A stretch of DNA of 64,000 nt from Vitellaria paradoxa (GCA_019916065.1 CM034237.1:44475084-44539083), one strand, 5' to 3'; counted from the first letter of the stretch, positions 48,694-62,387 are shown. Notes: generated from the sequence alone by a model not told the origin. Numbers and translations: made by a program.

Positions 48694-49399
48694 AATAATT
48701 AATTTTTTCAAATTAAATTAAAATTTTTAACAAATTTGTATAATGCATAATTCATGTTTTCTCTTAATAATTTCATTTTCATGATTTATATTAAAAAATT
48801 TTTAAAATTATTCACATTTTATTTTACTACGTGAATTAAAAATTTATAAATTATCTCAAATTATCTTATTTTATTTTATTTTTTGTCACCCCAAACGATA
48901 TCATATTAAGTGGCATTCGGATGTTATATCTAATATCATCACTCTTATCTTTTTCGTATTTTTGCATTATTATTTTTTCGCCACAACCCAAAGAATGTCT
49001 TTTCACGTATTTGCATCGTTATCCTTTCACTGCAACCCCAGGAAGATTTCATTATGATATTGGCTGTTATTTATCATAATAATTACTTAACCAAGCTAAA
49101 TCAAAATAAAAACTTCAAGGTAATTATATTTTTCTCTTACTGTCTGTTTAGATCGAGTAAATGAAATGAAAAGAATGTGGAAAAGAAAAAAAAAAATAGA
49201 ACCAATAGCTTATTTGTGCCATGCCTCTAATTTAATTGTTCAGAAGGAACAGTATGAAAATATAAAAATTAATTAAAAATAAATAAAATTTGTTCCAAAA
49301 TTAAATCATAATTTAATAATAACAATCAAAACTACTAACGTCGTTCCTCATTCCCATCTAGAATAATAGAAACAATATTACAATAACAAAAATTGATAT

Positions 49400-50870
49400 T
49401 ACACTCCAGTGACACAATCTAAGACTTACACAGCCGTAATAACGTAATAATAATACAATCTTAAATATAAATAAGTTTGGGACTCACATATCGGGTCGCA
49501 CAAATAAGAATACATTAATTCAATAATAAAACAGGTTAAGTCAATCTATTGGTCTTAACTAAGTTCTGGGTAGCTACTCCCTAACCTCGTGAGATCATTT
49601 CAAGGATGAGGGTGAGTACTACTGCCTAGTAGGTAGGAGCGTGCAAGTGCGCACGAGTGAACAGTAATCAAGCATATAACATAACTCACAACAATATCTA
49701 CCAAAATATAATATAACAATGCACATGTGATACAATACAATGGTTAATGCATTCTCTAATCTCCATTTACCCTCAACCTTATCCTGGGATGGGTGATGTT
49801 TGGCAAAGCACGCAGGGCCACCAACCGCATCGTTTACACTTACGGCGAACGTTTATCTCAATATATATATACAAACTAATTAAGGAACCATATTACAATT
49901 CTACCGATGTAAGACTCAAGAGAACCGTGTTACACCCCTTAACCCTTCTACTAGAAAACCATGTTACACCCTTTGGTTAAGTATTTGCTTAACTCAAGCA
50001 GAGTCTAACTGCAGTTTGGAGAAAATCTCAAAGTCATATTTCATAATTTATGTCCCAACTCCAAATGACTAAATTCTAGTCATATATATCGACTGAAGAC
50101 CATTTAGTATTTTCAAAATCTCAGTTTATAATTTTTTTCAAAATCAAGGATCCCGTCTCCATATATAACCCGTGCTTCAACACGTCAGTGTATCAACATA
50201 GCACTCTCGGCCAATTAATAATCACAACATAAAATTAGACGAAGCAACCTGCGCTTCATGCACTTGATATGTTCAATCATGTAAATAAATATCATTTTAA
50301 GGTAAACATACATTCCTATTAGGTTTGATGACGATTTGGGGCTCATTTCATATTTAAAAATCAATAATAATTAAGTCTGAGCACAAAACATATATTTAAA
50401 AATTAATTTTGACATTTTTAGAAATTCTGCCAACTTGGTGTCTGGACACCAGAAACTGCAGTTCGAGTACCCAAGGCTGCTATTCGAACACCCTAAGATA
50501 CAGTATGGACACCAGATGCCAGTGCCCAATTTCTGAGTTTGTTTTCAACAAAACCTAACTCCAAAACATTCCCCAAATTACTCATCCAAGCCTCAATCTC
50601 AACAATAAATCATATATAAACACTTAAAACCATGTGTTTCTATTGCATTTAATCGAATAATAACTCAAATATATGTAAGATCTTCACATATAAATGCATA
50701 TGCATATACACACATTTATATATATATACACACAAATATCATGATATTCAACCAAATCCAGCATATATATATATATATATCAAACTCATCATAACAATGT
50801 CTAGAGCACAAATATATGTCCCATCTATCTCAAGTCTGAAGAGAAAAGAAAAAATAAAAAAGTTTTAGTT
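49400..50870 (-). repeat. Probable LTR-retrotransposon remnant (non-coding)
   Basis: A 1.4-kb stretch is less AT-rich than its flanks and contains GGATGGGTGATGTTTGGC-type and GTCTGGACACCAGAAACTG-type phrases, the latter partly repeated at 50437-50525. Its style resembles the non-coding LTR-like sequence at 20339-22806. There are no pol frames and no defined ends; this is weak inference only. Confidence 0.32.
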
Positions 50871-51254
50871 TTGGACGCCAAACTTTTGGTGTCAATTTCT
50901 CCCACCTCAAACAAAAATACACGAAAACGGATACCACCACAACGTTCATGGTAACAAATACTATCCCCATCCACCGATCTTTCTTTCCAGAACCCACTGT
51001 TTCTCTGCTCTTTCTCTGCTCTCTTTTTCTCTCTCTTTTTCCCTTTGGTTTTGAAATGACCGAGAGCCACGAGAAGAGAAAAGGAAAAAGAAAAAAGAAA
51101 AGAAAGAAAAAGCTTGGGCCTTTGGCCTAGATATCCAATCCAATACCACTTTGAGCTAAACCCGATTCAGAAAAAATAAAATAAATTAACCTAATCTCAT
51201 TTTTAAATATTTTATTAGCTCAAAATAATATATAAATGGTTAAAAATAAATATC
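50871..51254. other. CT/AG-rich stretch without gene
   Basis: Overlapping open frames on both strands are low-complexity Lys/Arg/Glu or Phe/Ser runs caused by purine- and pyrimidine-rich tracts. I see no exon structure. Confidence 0.45.
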
Positions 51255-51660
51255 AGCTGTTGCAATTTGTGAGTTTTAGAAAAGAAAAAAAAAAAGAAAT
51301 AGGAAGGAAAGAAAGTGGTAAAATTTTAAAATTTTCGTCTTCTCAAGGGTGGGAAAAAATGGAGAGAAAAGAAACATGAATTAATGAAACTTTCAAAATA
51401 ACATATTTGTCCATAAAATAAAGAATAAAAAAATAAATTACAAATATATCCTAAGATAAAATAAATTTATTACACTCCAATTTTTCAAATGATTTAGTGG
51501 TAAAATAATCATTTACTTTCTCTTTTCCTCCTATTTCTTCTTAACTCACAAATAAAGAGAAAGAAATTTATTATTATTTTTTCTTAAACTCACAAATAAA
51601 AAAAATATAATCATGTCTTTTCTTTTCTCTTTCCTTCTAAACTAACAAATGGAGCATTAA
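51255..51660. mobile_element. Possible inverted-repeat element, family C
   Basis: A purine-rich left half (GAAATAGGAAGGAAAGAAAG) and a pyrimidine-rich right half (CTCTTTCCTTCTAAACTAAC) oppose each other, resembling 29560-30540. Confidence 0.4.
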
Positions 51661-52055
51661 GCTTAGAGTTAGTTTTACTTTACTTGTTTATATTTTAAAA
51701 TGCAATACTTCACCTATTTATAGTTATGACTAAATGGCAATGGTTATTTATTTATTTATTTTTTGGTTTAAATTAATGGTATATGTTTCTTCATATGAAG
51801 TCATAAATTATTTTTATTTTAGAATTAGATGTTTAATCAATTAAAATGAGATGTTTTACCTTCGTAAAAATTTATTTTTTATTTTTCTTATTGTTTTCAT
51901 TTTCTACTTGTGTTTAAGAGTTAATTTTTTATTATGATAGCGTAGAATTAAGCTTCCTTGGTGCTTGTCAAAGGATTTTTTTCCTGACAAATCAAAGATT
52001 TTATAATAAATCGAGGTGGAATATGTAACTATAGAATTTCTAACAAAACTTTTGA

Positions 52056-52857
52056 GTACAAACATGAATATTCAATGAATTGATTTACAAATGATTAAGT
52101 TTTCATATTTTTCAAAATTTGGGGCGATTGTCACTACGACCCCTTCAAACGCACCCTTCCTTATTTTATTTATTATTAATCATTACAATTCAGTTTTGGT
52201 AATTATATAAAAAATAAGTACCACATTTGAAAAAAAATAAGTATTACATTTACGAGGGTTCATTTGGGAAGAGTAGTCAGAAATTCAACTTTTACTTGCC
52301 AAGATAGCAATTAGTTTATTTTTTTATTTTTTGTTTTTTGTGTTTTATCCTTTAAAATTTTCAAAATAAGAAAACAAAAAATACTCTATTTTTCTTATTT
52401 TAAAATTTTCTTTATTTTAAATTAAAAACACTTAAAACAAATTTTTGCCATTTTATGTACAAACATGAATATTCAATGAATTGATTTACAAATGATTAAG
52501 TTTTCATATTTTTCAAAATTTGGGGCGATTGTCACTACGACCCGTTCAAACGCGTCCTTCCTTATTTTATTTATTATTAATCATTACAATTCAGTTTTAG
52601 TAATTATATAAAAAATAAGTACTACATTTGAAAAAAAATAAGTATTATATTTACAATGGTTCATTTGGGAAGAGTAGTCAGAAATTCAGCTTTTAATCAC
52701 TAAGGTAGCAATTAGTTTATTTTTTTATTTTTATTTTCTGTGTTTTATGCTTTAAAATTTTTAAAATAAGAAAACAAAAAATACTCTATTTTCCTTATTT
52801 GAAATTTTTCTTATTTTGAATTAAAAACACTTAAAACAATTTTTGTCATTTTTCATT
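52056..52857. repeat. 401-bp tandem direct duplication
   Basis: GTACAAACATGAATATTCAA starts at 52056 and again at 52457, and the two 401-bp units stay collinear throughout (GGGGCGATTGTCACTACGAC, TTCATTTGGGAAGAGTAGTC). Copy 1 ends inside a truncated family A MITE; copy 2 runs on into a complete one. Confidence 0.9.
52302..52456. mobile_element. Truncated family A MITE
   Basis: The left half of a family A element (GATAGCAATTAGTTTATTTT onward) is cut by the duplication junction at 52456/52457. Confidence 0.65.
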
Positions 52858-53013
52858 TTATGTGTAAACTCATTTTCTGTTTTCTAAAATAAATTTAAAA
52901 AATGCAAGTGATCAAATACGCTTGAATTCTTTTCCTTGTTGCAAAAGTGTAAAATAAAAAATGAGCTCAAAATAAAAAATAAAAAATAGAAAAACAAACT
53001 AAATGATATCTAA
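52702..53013. mobile_element. MITE, family A (complete copy)
   Basis: The left end AAGGTAGCAATTAGTTTATT and the right end, reverse-complemented, CTTAGATATCATTTAGTTTG form diverged family A ends. The interior has TTTTCATTTTATGTGTAAAC and CAAGTGATCAAATACG, as in the other copies. Confidence 0.68.
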
Positions 53014-53191
53014 GTTTTTAACTTTGTTTAATTAATTAAATTTATTTTCTTGTATTTTAATTTTTTTAAATCGTGAAGAGTGAAAAATGTCAAACTAATA
53101 GAAGAAAAAACTAAAAAAATTAACTATTAAGAATTTAATTTTTATCTTTTTCAAATACAAAAAAAAGTAATTTTTTCCCAAAACTAAGCCC

Positions 53192-53398
53192 AAGGTACCG
53201 TTTGCAAGTTCACATTTTATCAATTCTTAGCACTTCTTGATAATTTTTAGTAATTTTTAATAATTTTTAATAATTTTTGAACTGAATAAGTTGTTATAAC
53301 TAAGTAAAAAAAGTAATAAAAATTAATGTTTTGTAAATACTCAAAAAATAACTTTTGATAATTTTTCGTTAAAAATTAGTTTGGCAAACAGTACCTAA
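53192..53398. mobile_element. Short MITE with GGTACCGTTTGC ends
   Basis: The left AAGGTACCGTTTGCAAG and the right, reverse-complemented, TTAGGTACTGTTTGCCAAAC form a terminal inverted repeat. The interior has repeated TAATTTTTAATAATTTTT words. Confidence 0.62.
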
Positions 53399-53489
53399 GT
53401 TCAAAATGGGTTAGGATCTAACTATAAAAAAAAAAAAAAACCCCAAGGTTATGAAGTGGCATATGCGTAATCCATGGTCTAACCTGGGG

Positions 53490-53960
53490 TCAAAATAAAC
53501 CGCTAGGCTCAACGAAGACATTTTTATCAGGGAGCGACAAGGATATCGACACCTCCTCCCTACTCTCGCCGACCATTTTCCTCGTCCACCCACTCTCCGG
53601 TACGGACACATTCCACGTGTAATTAGCACAAACTCTCTCTCACCGCACCCCACGCGCGTCGAGCGAGGGTGGTGATCATCGTCAGAGTCGGAAGTGACAC
53701 GTGCCGAGCACGAGCCGGGTCCGTTCGTGAAACCTCAAACATATGAAGCGATGGGTGCCGTGCGGGCCCCACTTTATCCACTCCCCGTAATTCGCGCTAT
53801 CTGCAATAAGTAGGAAAGAGGAGGGGGGGAGCATGGCGTGTGGTGTGATGAAAGCGGTTAAGATATTAGGTTGTTTGGGGATTGGAAAGGGCCTCGTCCC
53901 TATCCAGTTGGTTGGGACCCACTTATCGAATGTTCCATACGTTCCTTGCAAGCATTTACT
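53490..53960. promoter_or_regulatory. GC-rich island with two G-boxes, no gene attached
   Basis: In strongly AT-rich surroundings this 470-bp block is GC-rich. It contains CACGTG at 53614-53619 and 53698-53703, the bZIP/bHLH-binding G-box. Open frames cross it on both strands, but none matches a family or has exon borders that I can defend. It looks like a promoter or first-exon region of a lost or non-coding gene. Confidence 0.4.
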
Positions 53961-54237
53961 TAGATTTAAGACCCGTTCGGTGAAATGGAGCCTGTCGAAA
54001 ATTTTTAAAATTTTTTTATTTTTTATTTTAATATATAAATTATAAATCCACCAATTAACTGAAATTATTTCATTTATTTCACACTAAACAACTTCTTATT
54101 TATTTTTATAATTTCTTTTTTTTTTTATTCAGTTTATCGAAACAGAGTCAAATTGTACAAGACAGTTGGTTCCCGTTTTCGTGCGTGGAATTTGGCCTCT
54201 TAACGCGATTTTATATTTCCTACCTATTACTATTAAC

Positions 54238-55135
54238 ACCGTTTGGTAGTGTTTTTATTTTTTTATTTTTAACTTATATTTTTAAAATTTTATAAACTAG
54301 CAAAAGAAATATATTTTTTAAAGTTGTTTATATTTTTATATTTCTATAAAATAAAATTTAAGAAAAAAAAGTAAAAAAATAAAAGTATTTCACTTTGTTT
54401 TTTCTGTTATAAATATTTTGTCAATTTTAACACTTTACCTATTATTATTTATTCAAAATAATTTAATATTTATTTAATTTAATTTAACAATTAATTAAAT
54501 TTAATTAATATGAAATATATTTAATTAAATTATTTTTAATAAATAATAAATCAATTTAATTTAGTTTAGTTTAATTTAATTTAATTCATATTTATTAAAT
54601 TATTTTAATAAACAATAATGTTGCGTTAATTTAATTTAATTTAATAATTAATTTCATTTAATAAATATGAAATATATTTTAATAAATTATTTTTAATAAA
54701 TGTTATATTTTAATTAATTAATTTAATTTAATAATTTATTTAATATCAAATATATTTTATTAAATTATTTTTAATAAATATCATGATTAAATTATTTATA
54801 TTATTATGAATATATTTTATTTAATTATTTTTAATAAATAATATAATTAAATTATAATTTAATATATTTATATTTATTAAATTAAATTATTTTTAATAAA
54901 TAATTTAATTGATTAATTTAATTTATTAATTATAATTAAATTAATATTAAATATATTTATTAAATTCAATTATTTTTAAAATTAATAAAATTAAATATTT
55001 TATGAAAATAAAAAATAATTGTAAACAAAATTATATTTCTAAACGCAATTTCAGTTTTCATTTCAAAAGAAAATGTTAATAGAAAATAAAAATAAATAAA
55101 TATAAATAAAAAAATGATAGCGTTACCAAAACGAC
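54238..55135. mobile_element. AT-rich inverted-repeat element with GTTTGGTA ends
   Basis: The left ACCGTTTGGTAGTGTTTTTA and the right, reverse-complemented, CGTTTTGGTAACGCTATCAT form a terminal inverted repeat. The 800-bp interior is almost entirely TTAATTTAATTAATAAAT-type words with local palindromes. Confidence 0.58.
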
Positions 55136-55324
55136 TCTACAATGTTCTTCTTCTACTTACAAGGTTGTTTGCTTTATTTAAAAAAAAAAGAAATTATTAT
55201 TTTTAACCTTCTTCATAAAAACTTTACTATTTTTTTAAAATTTTTACTATTTTTTAATTTTCTCAAATTTTTATCAACTTTCTTAAGTTTTTACAAATTT
55301 TAACTAAACACACCCAACTAACCA

Positions 55325-55640
55325 CTTCGTTTGGTAATACTGTCGTTTTTCTATTTATATTTATCTGTTTTTTATGTTCTGTTGTCATTTTTTCTGAAAT
55401 AAAAATTAAAACTACATTTAAAAATATAATTTTATTTACAATTATTAATTTTTATTTTCATCAAATACATAATTTTATTAATTTTTAAAAAATTAATTGA
55501 ATTTAATAAAATATATTTTATAAATATAAAAATTAATTTATTTATTTTTATAATTAATTAAATTATTTATTAAAAATATTTAGTTCAATAAATATAAAAT
55601 ATATTAAATTATAATTTAATTATGAATAATAAGAATTGTT
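55325..55640. mobile_element. Second, partial copy of the AT-rich element in reverse order
   Basis: TTCGTTTGGTAATACTGTCG opens a segment that is the reverse complement of the right part of 54238-55135 (TTATTTACAATTATTAATTTT; ATAAAATATATTTTATAAAT). The far end is not seen. Confidence 0.48.
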
Positions 55641-55694
55641 ATCATTGTACCTTTTATATTTTAATTAATTATTTTCACATATTTTATCCTCCTT

Positions 55695-55856
55695 ACATGT
55701 AAGATTATGTAGAAGAGATTATATGGGTTCGATTCCTGACTTAAAAGTAAGATGTGTAATAAGGGTAGTATACGTATTCCTGATTACGCATTGGTTACGC
55801 GGTTCATTAAGTGTTATAATAAATCACTGAGAGTTTTAGGTTACCAAAAAAGAAAA
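55695..55856 (+). mobile_element. SINE-like fragment with B-box
   Basis: A B-box-like GGGTTCGATTCCTG lies at 55730-55743. After it come TAAGGGTAGTATACGTATTC, GGTTACGCGG, CACTGAGAGTTTTAGGTTACC and an A-rich tail, matching my memory of plant SINE bodies. The A-box region is degenerate, so this is probably an old or truncated copy. Confidence 0.5.
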
Positions 55857-58174
55857 ATGTGGAAGAGGAGAAAATTTTTAGTACCACAGCACACATGACA
55901 TATTTTTATATTATATCTAACTTAAAATTATCAAATTACGAATTACAAATACTTATTATGAGTGTCGTATTTTATTTGACACTTTTTTATTGCACTTACT
56001 TTCGAGTAGTCTATGATATGTATCATACATTGTCAAGCGGCATGCATAATTTTTTTTTTATTTTTTAAATACATGATTAAGAAAAATTTTAAACTTGAAT
56101 GGTTAAAATTTCTTAAAATTATAAATTTTCTATAACATATTTTATATCTTAAGTTATTGAATTAGTTATATTGTGAATTTCATATTTACATATGTATAAT
56201 CTGAAAAAAATATATGTATATTTTCTTATTGGCTTTCTATCGTGCATTATCTTCATTGTTTAAAAATTACCTTATTTTGTCTGTATTCTGCAGTTCATGC
56301 ATGTGCTTCTTATAATGCATAAAAAGTCTACCACTACCGTATTACTTTGATTTTGCTTTTTATTTGATCTAATAATATTTTTATATTAATTATTATTGGA
56401 TATTTTTTCATCAAATTTCATGAACATTGTAGCTATATTCACACCCCCTTGGCAAAACGCCCCATTGAAAGGGGATTTTACAAATCATACATTATTTTAG
56501 ATTTTGAAAATTTAACAATGTTTTTACCAAAGTATTTTGATCTGTGTCATACTAAGGCTCGTCTAGAAACATAAAAATTGAGATTAAATATAGTTTAAAT
56601 TATTTTTTAGCGTTTGAAATGTAAACCACAAGTTACAAAAAATAAAGATGAATAGTTATATTCGAATGGATTTGAACAGATATTTTTTGACTTTTTCATC
56701 AGAACTTTTTAAAATTTATAAAAATATTATTAAATTTATAGAGATATATAAATTTATAAAAATTTACGTAATTCGATATAAGAAAAATTTTGTAAAGAAT
56801 TATAGAAGTTTTTAGAAATTTTTTGGGTTTTGCAAAACTCTAAGCCTAAAGTGATATTGTTGCAATTGATTGGAACTCCTGTTATGTGTAGGATCATATG
56901 TACGTAGAATAGGGATTGTGTTCAATTTACTTTAGTAATTAAGTCATTGGTGATGGGGCTTGCCGACTTCCTTAATATTAATCGGTTTTGGTTAACAATC
57001 TAAAGTTATTTGGTAAGTAGTCAACCGATACAAGATCCCCACCCACACCAACCATATTTAGCTCAAGAAAATATTATTTATTAAAAAATAATAATATAAA
57101 AATTATGAGAATAATTTGACAACAGTGTTATAAATTAATCCTACTTCTGAGTATAAAACATCATTTTAAAAGAAATAATATCATGCTTAAAAAAATTTAC
57201 GTGAGGCAATGTCTGGAACATGAATTTATAAAGGAAAGGAAAAGTGAAATAAAATAGTAAGGATGCAAAATAAAGTGAAAAAGTGAAATTTATTTAATTT
57301 TTTATTGAGTTAGAAAAATAAAATTAAAATAAATAAATATTTATCAATAAAATTTAATTTCATTTGGTTAAACGAGCAAAAATTGTACAAATTAAAAATT
57401 TTATTTATTTTTTCTTTCCCTACGCGAATCTATATTAAAAACATTGTATGAATGTTGTCTGACCTCAGTTGTGCTTTTCCGTTTAAAATGTCATCTTTAA
57501 CTCAATTGGTGGCCAAATCTTGGCCTCAATGCAAGGGTTTTTGAGTTTAGAGCAATAGGTTGATAGTCAAACCCATGAAGTCATGTTTCTTACCAACATT
57601 TGAAATTACCAAGAAGGTTGGGTACAGGTGGAAATTTTGCAGATAATAGGTGACAGAGATAATTGTTATCTTAGTAATAATTAAAAAATAATAAATTTAT
57701 GATAATTATATTTAGATTAAGAGATTAAATATTGTTTAATAATAATTATATTATGTTTAGAACGTTAAAAATTTTGAAAAGATAAAAAATAATTGAGAAA
57801 GAAGTTGTCTAGAATTTTACACGACTATAAATAAATGTTTTACGAATTAATGAAAAAAAGTGTATAATTTTTCATTACTTCCTATTACTGACCCCCACTA
57901 GTAATAATTTACTCCTATAAGGGATAATTCTTACTTTTGGTGTAATTGCTACTCTTTCTTTTAAACTAATGTAATGAAGGACAAAAATTACCTAATAAAA
58001 TTTATCTTCTATTACACCCAAAACAAACATGGCCTTAATGACCTTTCAAGAAAAAATAAAAAAATACAACAAGCATAGCCTTAATGGAACCCAATGCTAA
58101 GGAATGAATAAAAAGAGGAGAGGATGAGCACGGTGGAGTGACTTCTTTGGGTGAATTCTAATTTTTATTAAAGC
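55857..58174. other. AT-rich intergenic DNA, no gene
   Basis: No exon-like segments are present. A weak tRNA-like head (TTTAACTCAATTGGTGGCC near 57490) may be a SINE remnant but lacks a convincing B-box. Confidence 0.45.
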
Positions 58175-58183
58175 ACTTGACTA
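58175..58183. repeat. Target-site duplication, left copy (ACTTGACTA)
   Basis: Identical to 58444-58452 on the other side of the SINE. Confidence 0.8.
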
Positions 58184-58443
58184 TTTTTTTTTGGGTCGGA
58201 GAGAAGCCCGCAACTGCTACCTATGGGTGCGCACTGGGTGAAACTCGCCCCGTAACCCTAGCCGGTAAAGAATCACGAGGAGGTAAACTAGCCTAGGCAA
58301 GCCCTGACTAATCGGGTCAGCCGAGAAGACTGTTAGATGGCCATTCGCAATTAGAGGAATGACTGCTCCTAAGAGGAGTTGAATCCGGGACCTATTGGTC
58401 CCAGGCCCTTTAACCCGCCATCCGAACTAACTCAACTAATGGA
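58184..58443 (-). mobile_element. Full-length tRNA-derived SINE with target-site duplications
   Basis: On the minus strand it begins near 58443 with a tRNA-like head (A-box-like GTTAGTTCGGATGG, then B-box-like GGTCCCGGATTCAACTCC). A GC-rich body follows (CTAGGGTTACGGGGCGAG), ending in an A-rich tail at about 58184-58191. The 9-base sequence ACTTGACTA flanks both sides (58175-58183 and 58444-58452), the expected target-site duplication. The copy looks young because the duplication is perfect. Confidence 0.82.
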
Positions 58444-58497
58444 ACTTGACTAGTTCTCGTATATACTGAAATTAGAGAGACTATCATAGTAGGTCTA

Positions 58498-58524
58498 TAA
58501 TAATAATAATAATAATAATAATAA
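58498..58524. repeat. (AAT)n microsatellite
   Basis: An uninterrupted run of TAA/AAT triplets, about nine units. Confidence 0.9.
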
Positions 58525-60035
<1,511 letters not shown>

Positions 60036-61249
60036 TATATACGTGGAAAAATGGATGTTCCCTTACAATTAGGTTATGCAACCTAACCTTTGTAGGACCC
60101 ACTTGATACTTGTTCCATTTCTTGCGTACATAATTATCAAGATTTCTTGTGCTACAATTTCATTCATTAAAGGTTTTTGAACTAACATTCATTAAAGGTT
60201 ATGCAATAAAAAATTATCACCAATTACTTTAAAATAAATAATTCACTATTTTAATTTTTATTACAATTATACCATTTAACCATTATTCTTATACAATTAT
60301 TTTTGATTAAAATTATAATAAAAAAGAATTATGGTCAGAATTCATAACACTTATATTAATAAAGGGAATACCCTAAAAAATTTCGATTTGATATTATTTA
60401 ATTTTAATTAATTAATGTAACAATTACCTTTGACCTTTTCAACTGACTTGGATTTCAAAGATGGAATGATAACTAAAACTTAATTTACTCTTTATGAAAG
60501 AGAAAATATTATCATGGTATCATAAATCAATAAAATAATAATTATAATCTCCTTTTATATTTTAGAAATTTTAGCTTTTTACATCATTGAGCTAATTAAA
60601 AATCATCGTAATTTACCCTTTTTTTTTTTTTTTTTTTGGGTACAACTTGTGCCTTTAATTCTATTCTATAAGAAAATAGTGGATATAACATAAGCAAAAT
60701 CATCATAAAGTCTAAAATACCATGTGGGATAAATTGAAGAGATGTTTAATTAATCCAAAATTTTGTACATACAATCCATCTCATTTCATTTCTTTTTAAA
60801 TAAAAAAAGGATGTGACTTACGTGATAAAAATCACAGATATAAACAAGATACGAATAAGAAAAAATATAGAGATTTCTTGAAATATAAAGGTAATGATAC
60901 ATGGTGCAGAGATATGACAAAAAATATATTTATAATATTTTTTATTAGTTATATATATGAAGATAGCATTCACAAAAATCAAAATATAAAAAATATAAGA
61001 TTGAAAATTTTATTGTCTTAGGGATTCTAGTTACTCAAAACTAGATTTAGTTTAAACCCTTATTTGAAGAAAAAAAGATAAAATAACTAAACATGCCACT
61101 TGTCTTGTCTGATATATATCATGAAATGTTTGAGGAGTATATGTATTTAATAAGTGTCGGATATAGATTCAACATTCATAATGAAATATTCGTGCTTCGT
61201 AAGGCACACACGTATGTCATCGTAAATTTGAAAAGAAATTGAAAATGCT
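60036..61249. other. AT-rich intergenic DNA, no gene
   Basis: No exon-like segment or RNA gene was recognised. A T17 run lies at about 60620-60637. Confidence 0.45.
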
Positions 61250-62060
61250 CTAACTATATTGCATTCATATGGAAAAAAAAATAGAGATATAATCTAACTA
61301 ATTTTATAGCTAGCATTTTCTATAATAGGGGGCTATTGGATGATTCGAGTTTAACATTGTTGAGTTATCTCAGTGTCCTGAGAGGATGTTGAATAGTGTT
61401 TTTTTTTCCCTTTATGTTTGGAATTTGTTTCATGTTTACAAAGTTAAATACAACCTTTCGGTTCACACAACCATGTGGTTTCAATAATTAGCATATATTT
61501 ATCATCATAATTTTAAAGACAAGTTATGGATAATTTAAACTTATCCCATTCATAAGAAAAAAAATAGTAATCTTTATAATTTGACCAAATTTATAGGTGA
61601 CACTTTCAAGAATAGGGGCTAGAACAATTGTATGATTCAAATTTAATTTTGTTAAGTTGTCTCAATATTGTGAGAGGATGTGCAATTCAGTTTTTTTTTT
61701 TGAATTCCGAGTTTGTTTCATATTTAAATAATCAAAATACGATTATTTTAACCTTTCAATATATACAACCACGTGGCTTCAGTTATTGACACATGTTTAT
61801 CATTGTAGTTTAGAACACAATGGTTCATAAGGAAACAGTAGAGATATAATTTGACTATATTTTTAATTAGCACTTTCCACAATAAAAATTGAACAAGTAG
61901 ATGATTTGAATTTAAGTTTATTGACTTTCTCAATATCTTGAGAGGATGTGCATTAATGTTTTGAATTAGATGATTTGAAATTAAGTTTATTGACTTATCT
62001 CAATGTCTTAGGAGGATGTGCAACAATATTTCTTACTTTGAATTTGGAGTCTACTTTAAG
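61250..62060. repeat. Diverged tandem array, unit about 270-290 bp
   Basis: The block ATAGAGATATAATCTAAC...GATTCGAGTTTAA...GAGAGGATGT...TTTGTTTCAT...ACCATGTGGTTTCA recurs in order about three times. The GAGAGGATGT landmark falls near 61380, 61672 and 61940, with a partial fourth at about 62010. There is no coding capacity. Confidence 0.72.
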
Positions 62061-62387
62061 TTTAGAGAATTAAAATATGACCGTTTTTAACATTATAGCT
62101 CAAATCTTGTGTTACCGTGATCCTTAGTTAGCATTTATTTACTAGTCACCCTTTTTGTATGAGTTTGGTGGCTCATCTTCTAATTCGAAATTAGCTAGGA
62201 GATAAAGCAATCAATCATTATTATTATTTTTAAAATAATATGTAGGGCCGTTAGTAAGCTGGGGGTGGGGACTTTTCCATCGCCTATGACACTAGGACGA
62301 ACAGGTCAAAAATGGGTTTGTGCGATGTGGGCTTACAGGGCTTGGGCTCATAAACCCGTTCTTTTTGTCAACCTCTTTTACTATCTT

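Noticed and set aside
50825..51149. Lys/Arg/Glu-rich frames near 51 kb
   Set aside because: They derive from purine-rich tracts and their antisense; no gene structure.
53411..54045. Open frames across the GC-rich island
   Set aside because: Frames occur on both strands with no shared domain and no splice-consistent extension; GC-rich DNA lacks stops by chance.
57490..57620. Possible tRNA gene or SINE head (AACTCAATTGGTGG)
   Set aside because: The A-box-like word is present, but no B-box at the right spacing and no cloverleaf can be drawn.
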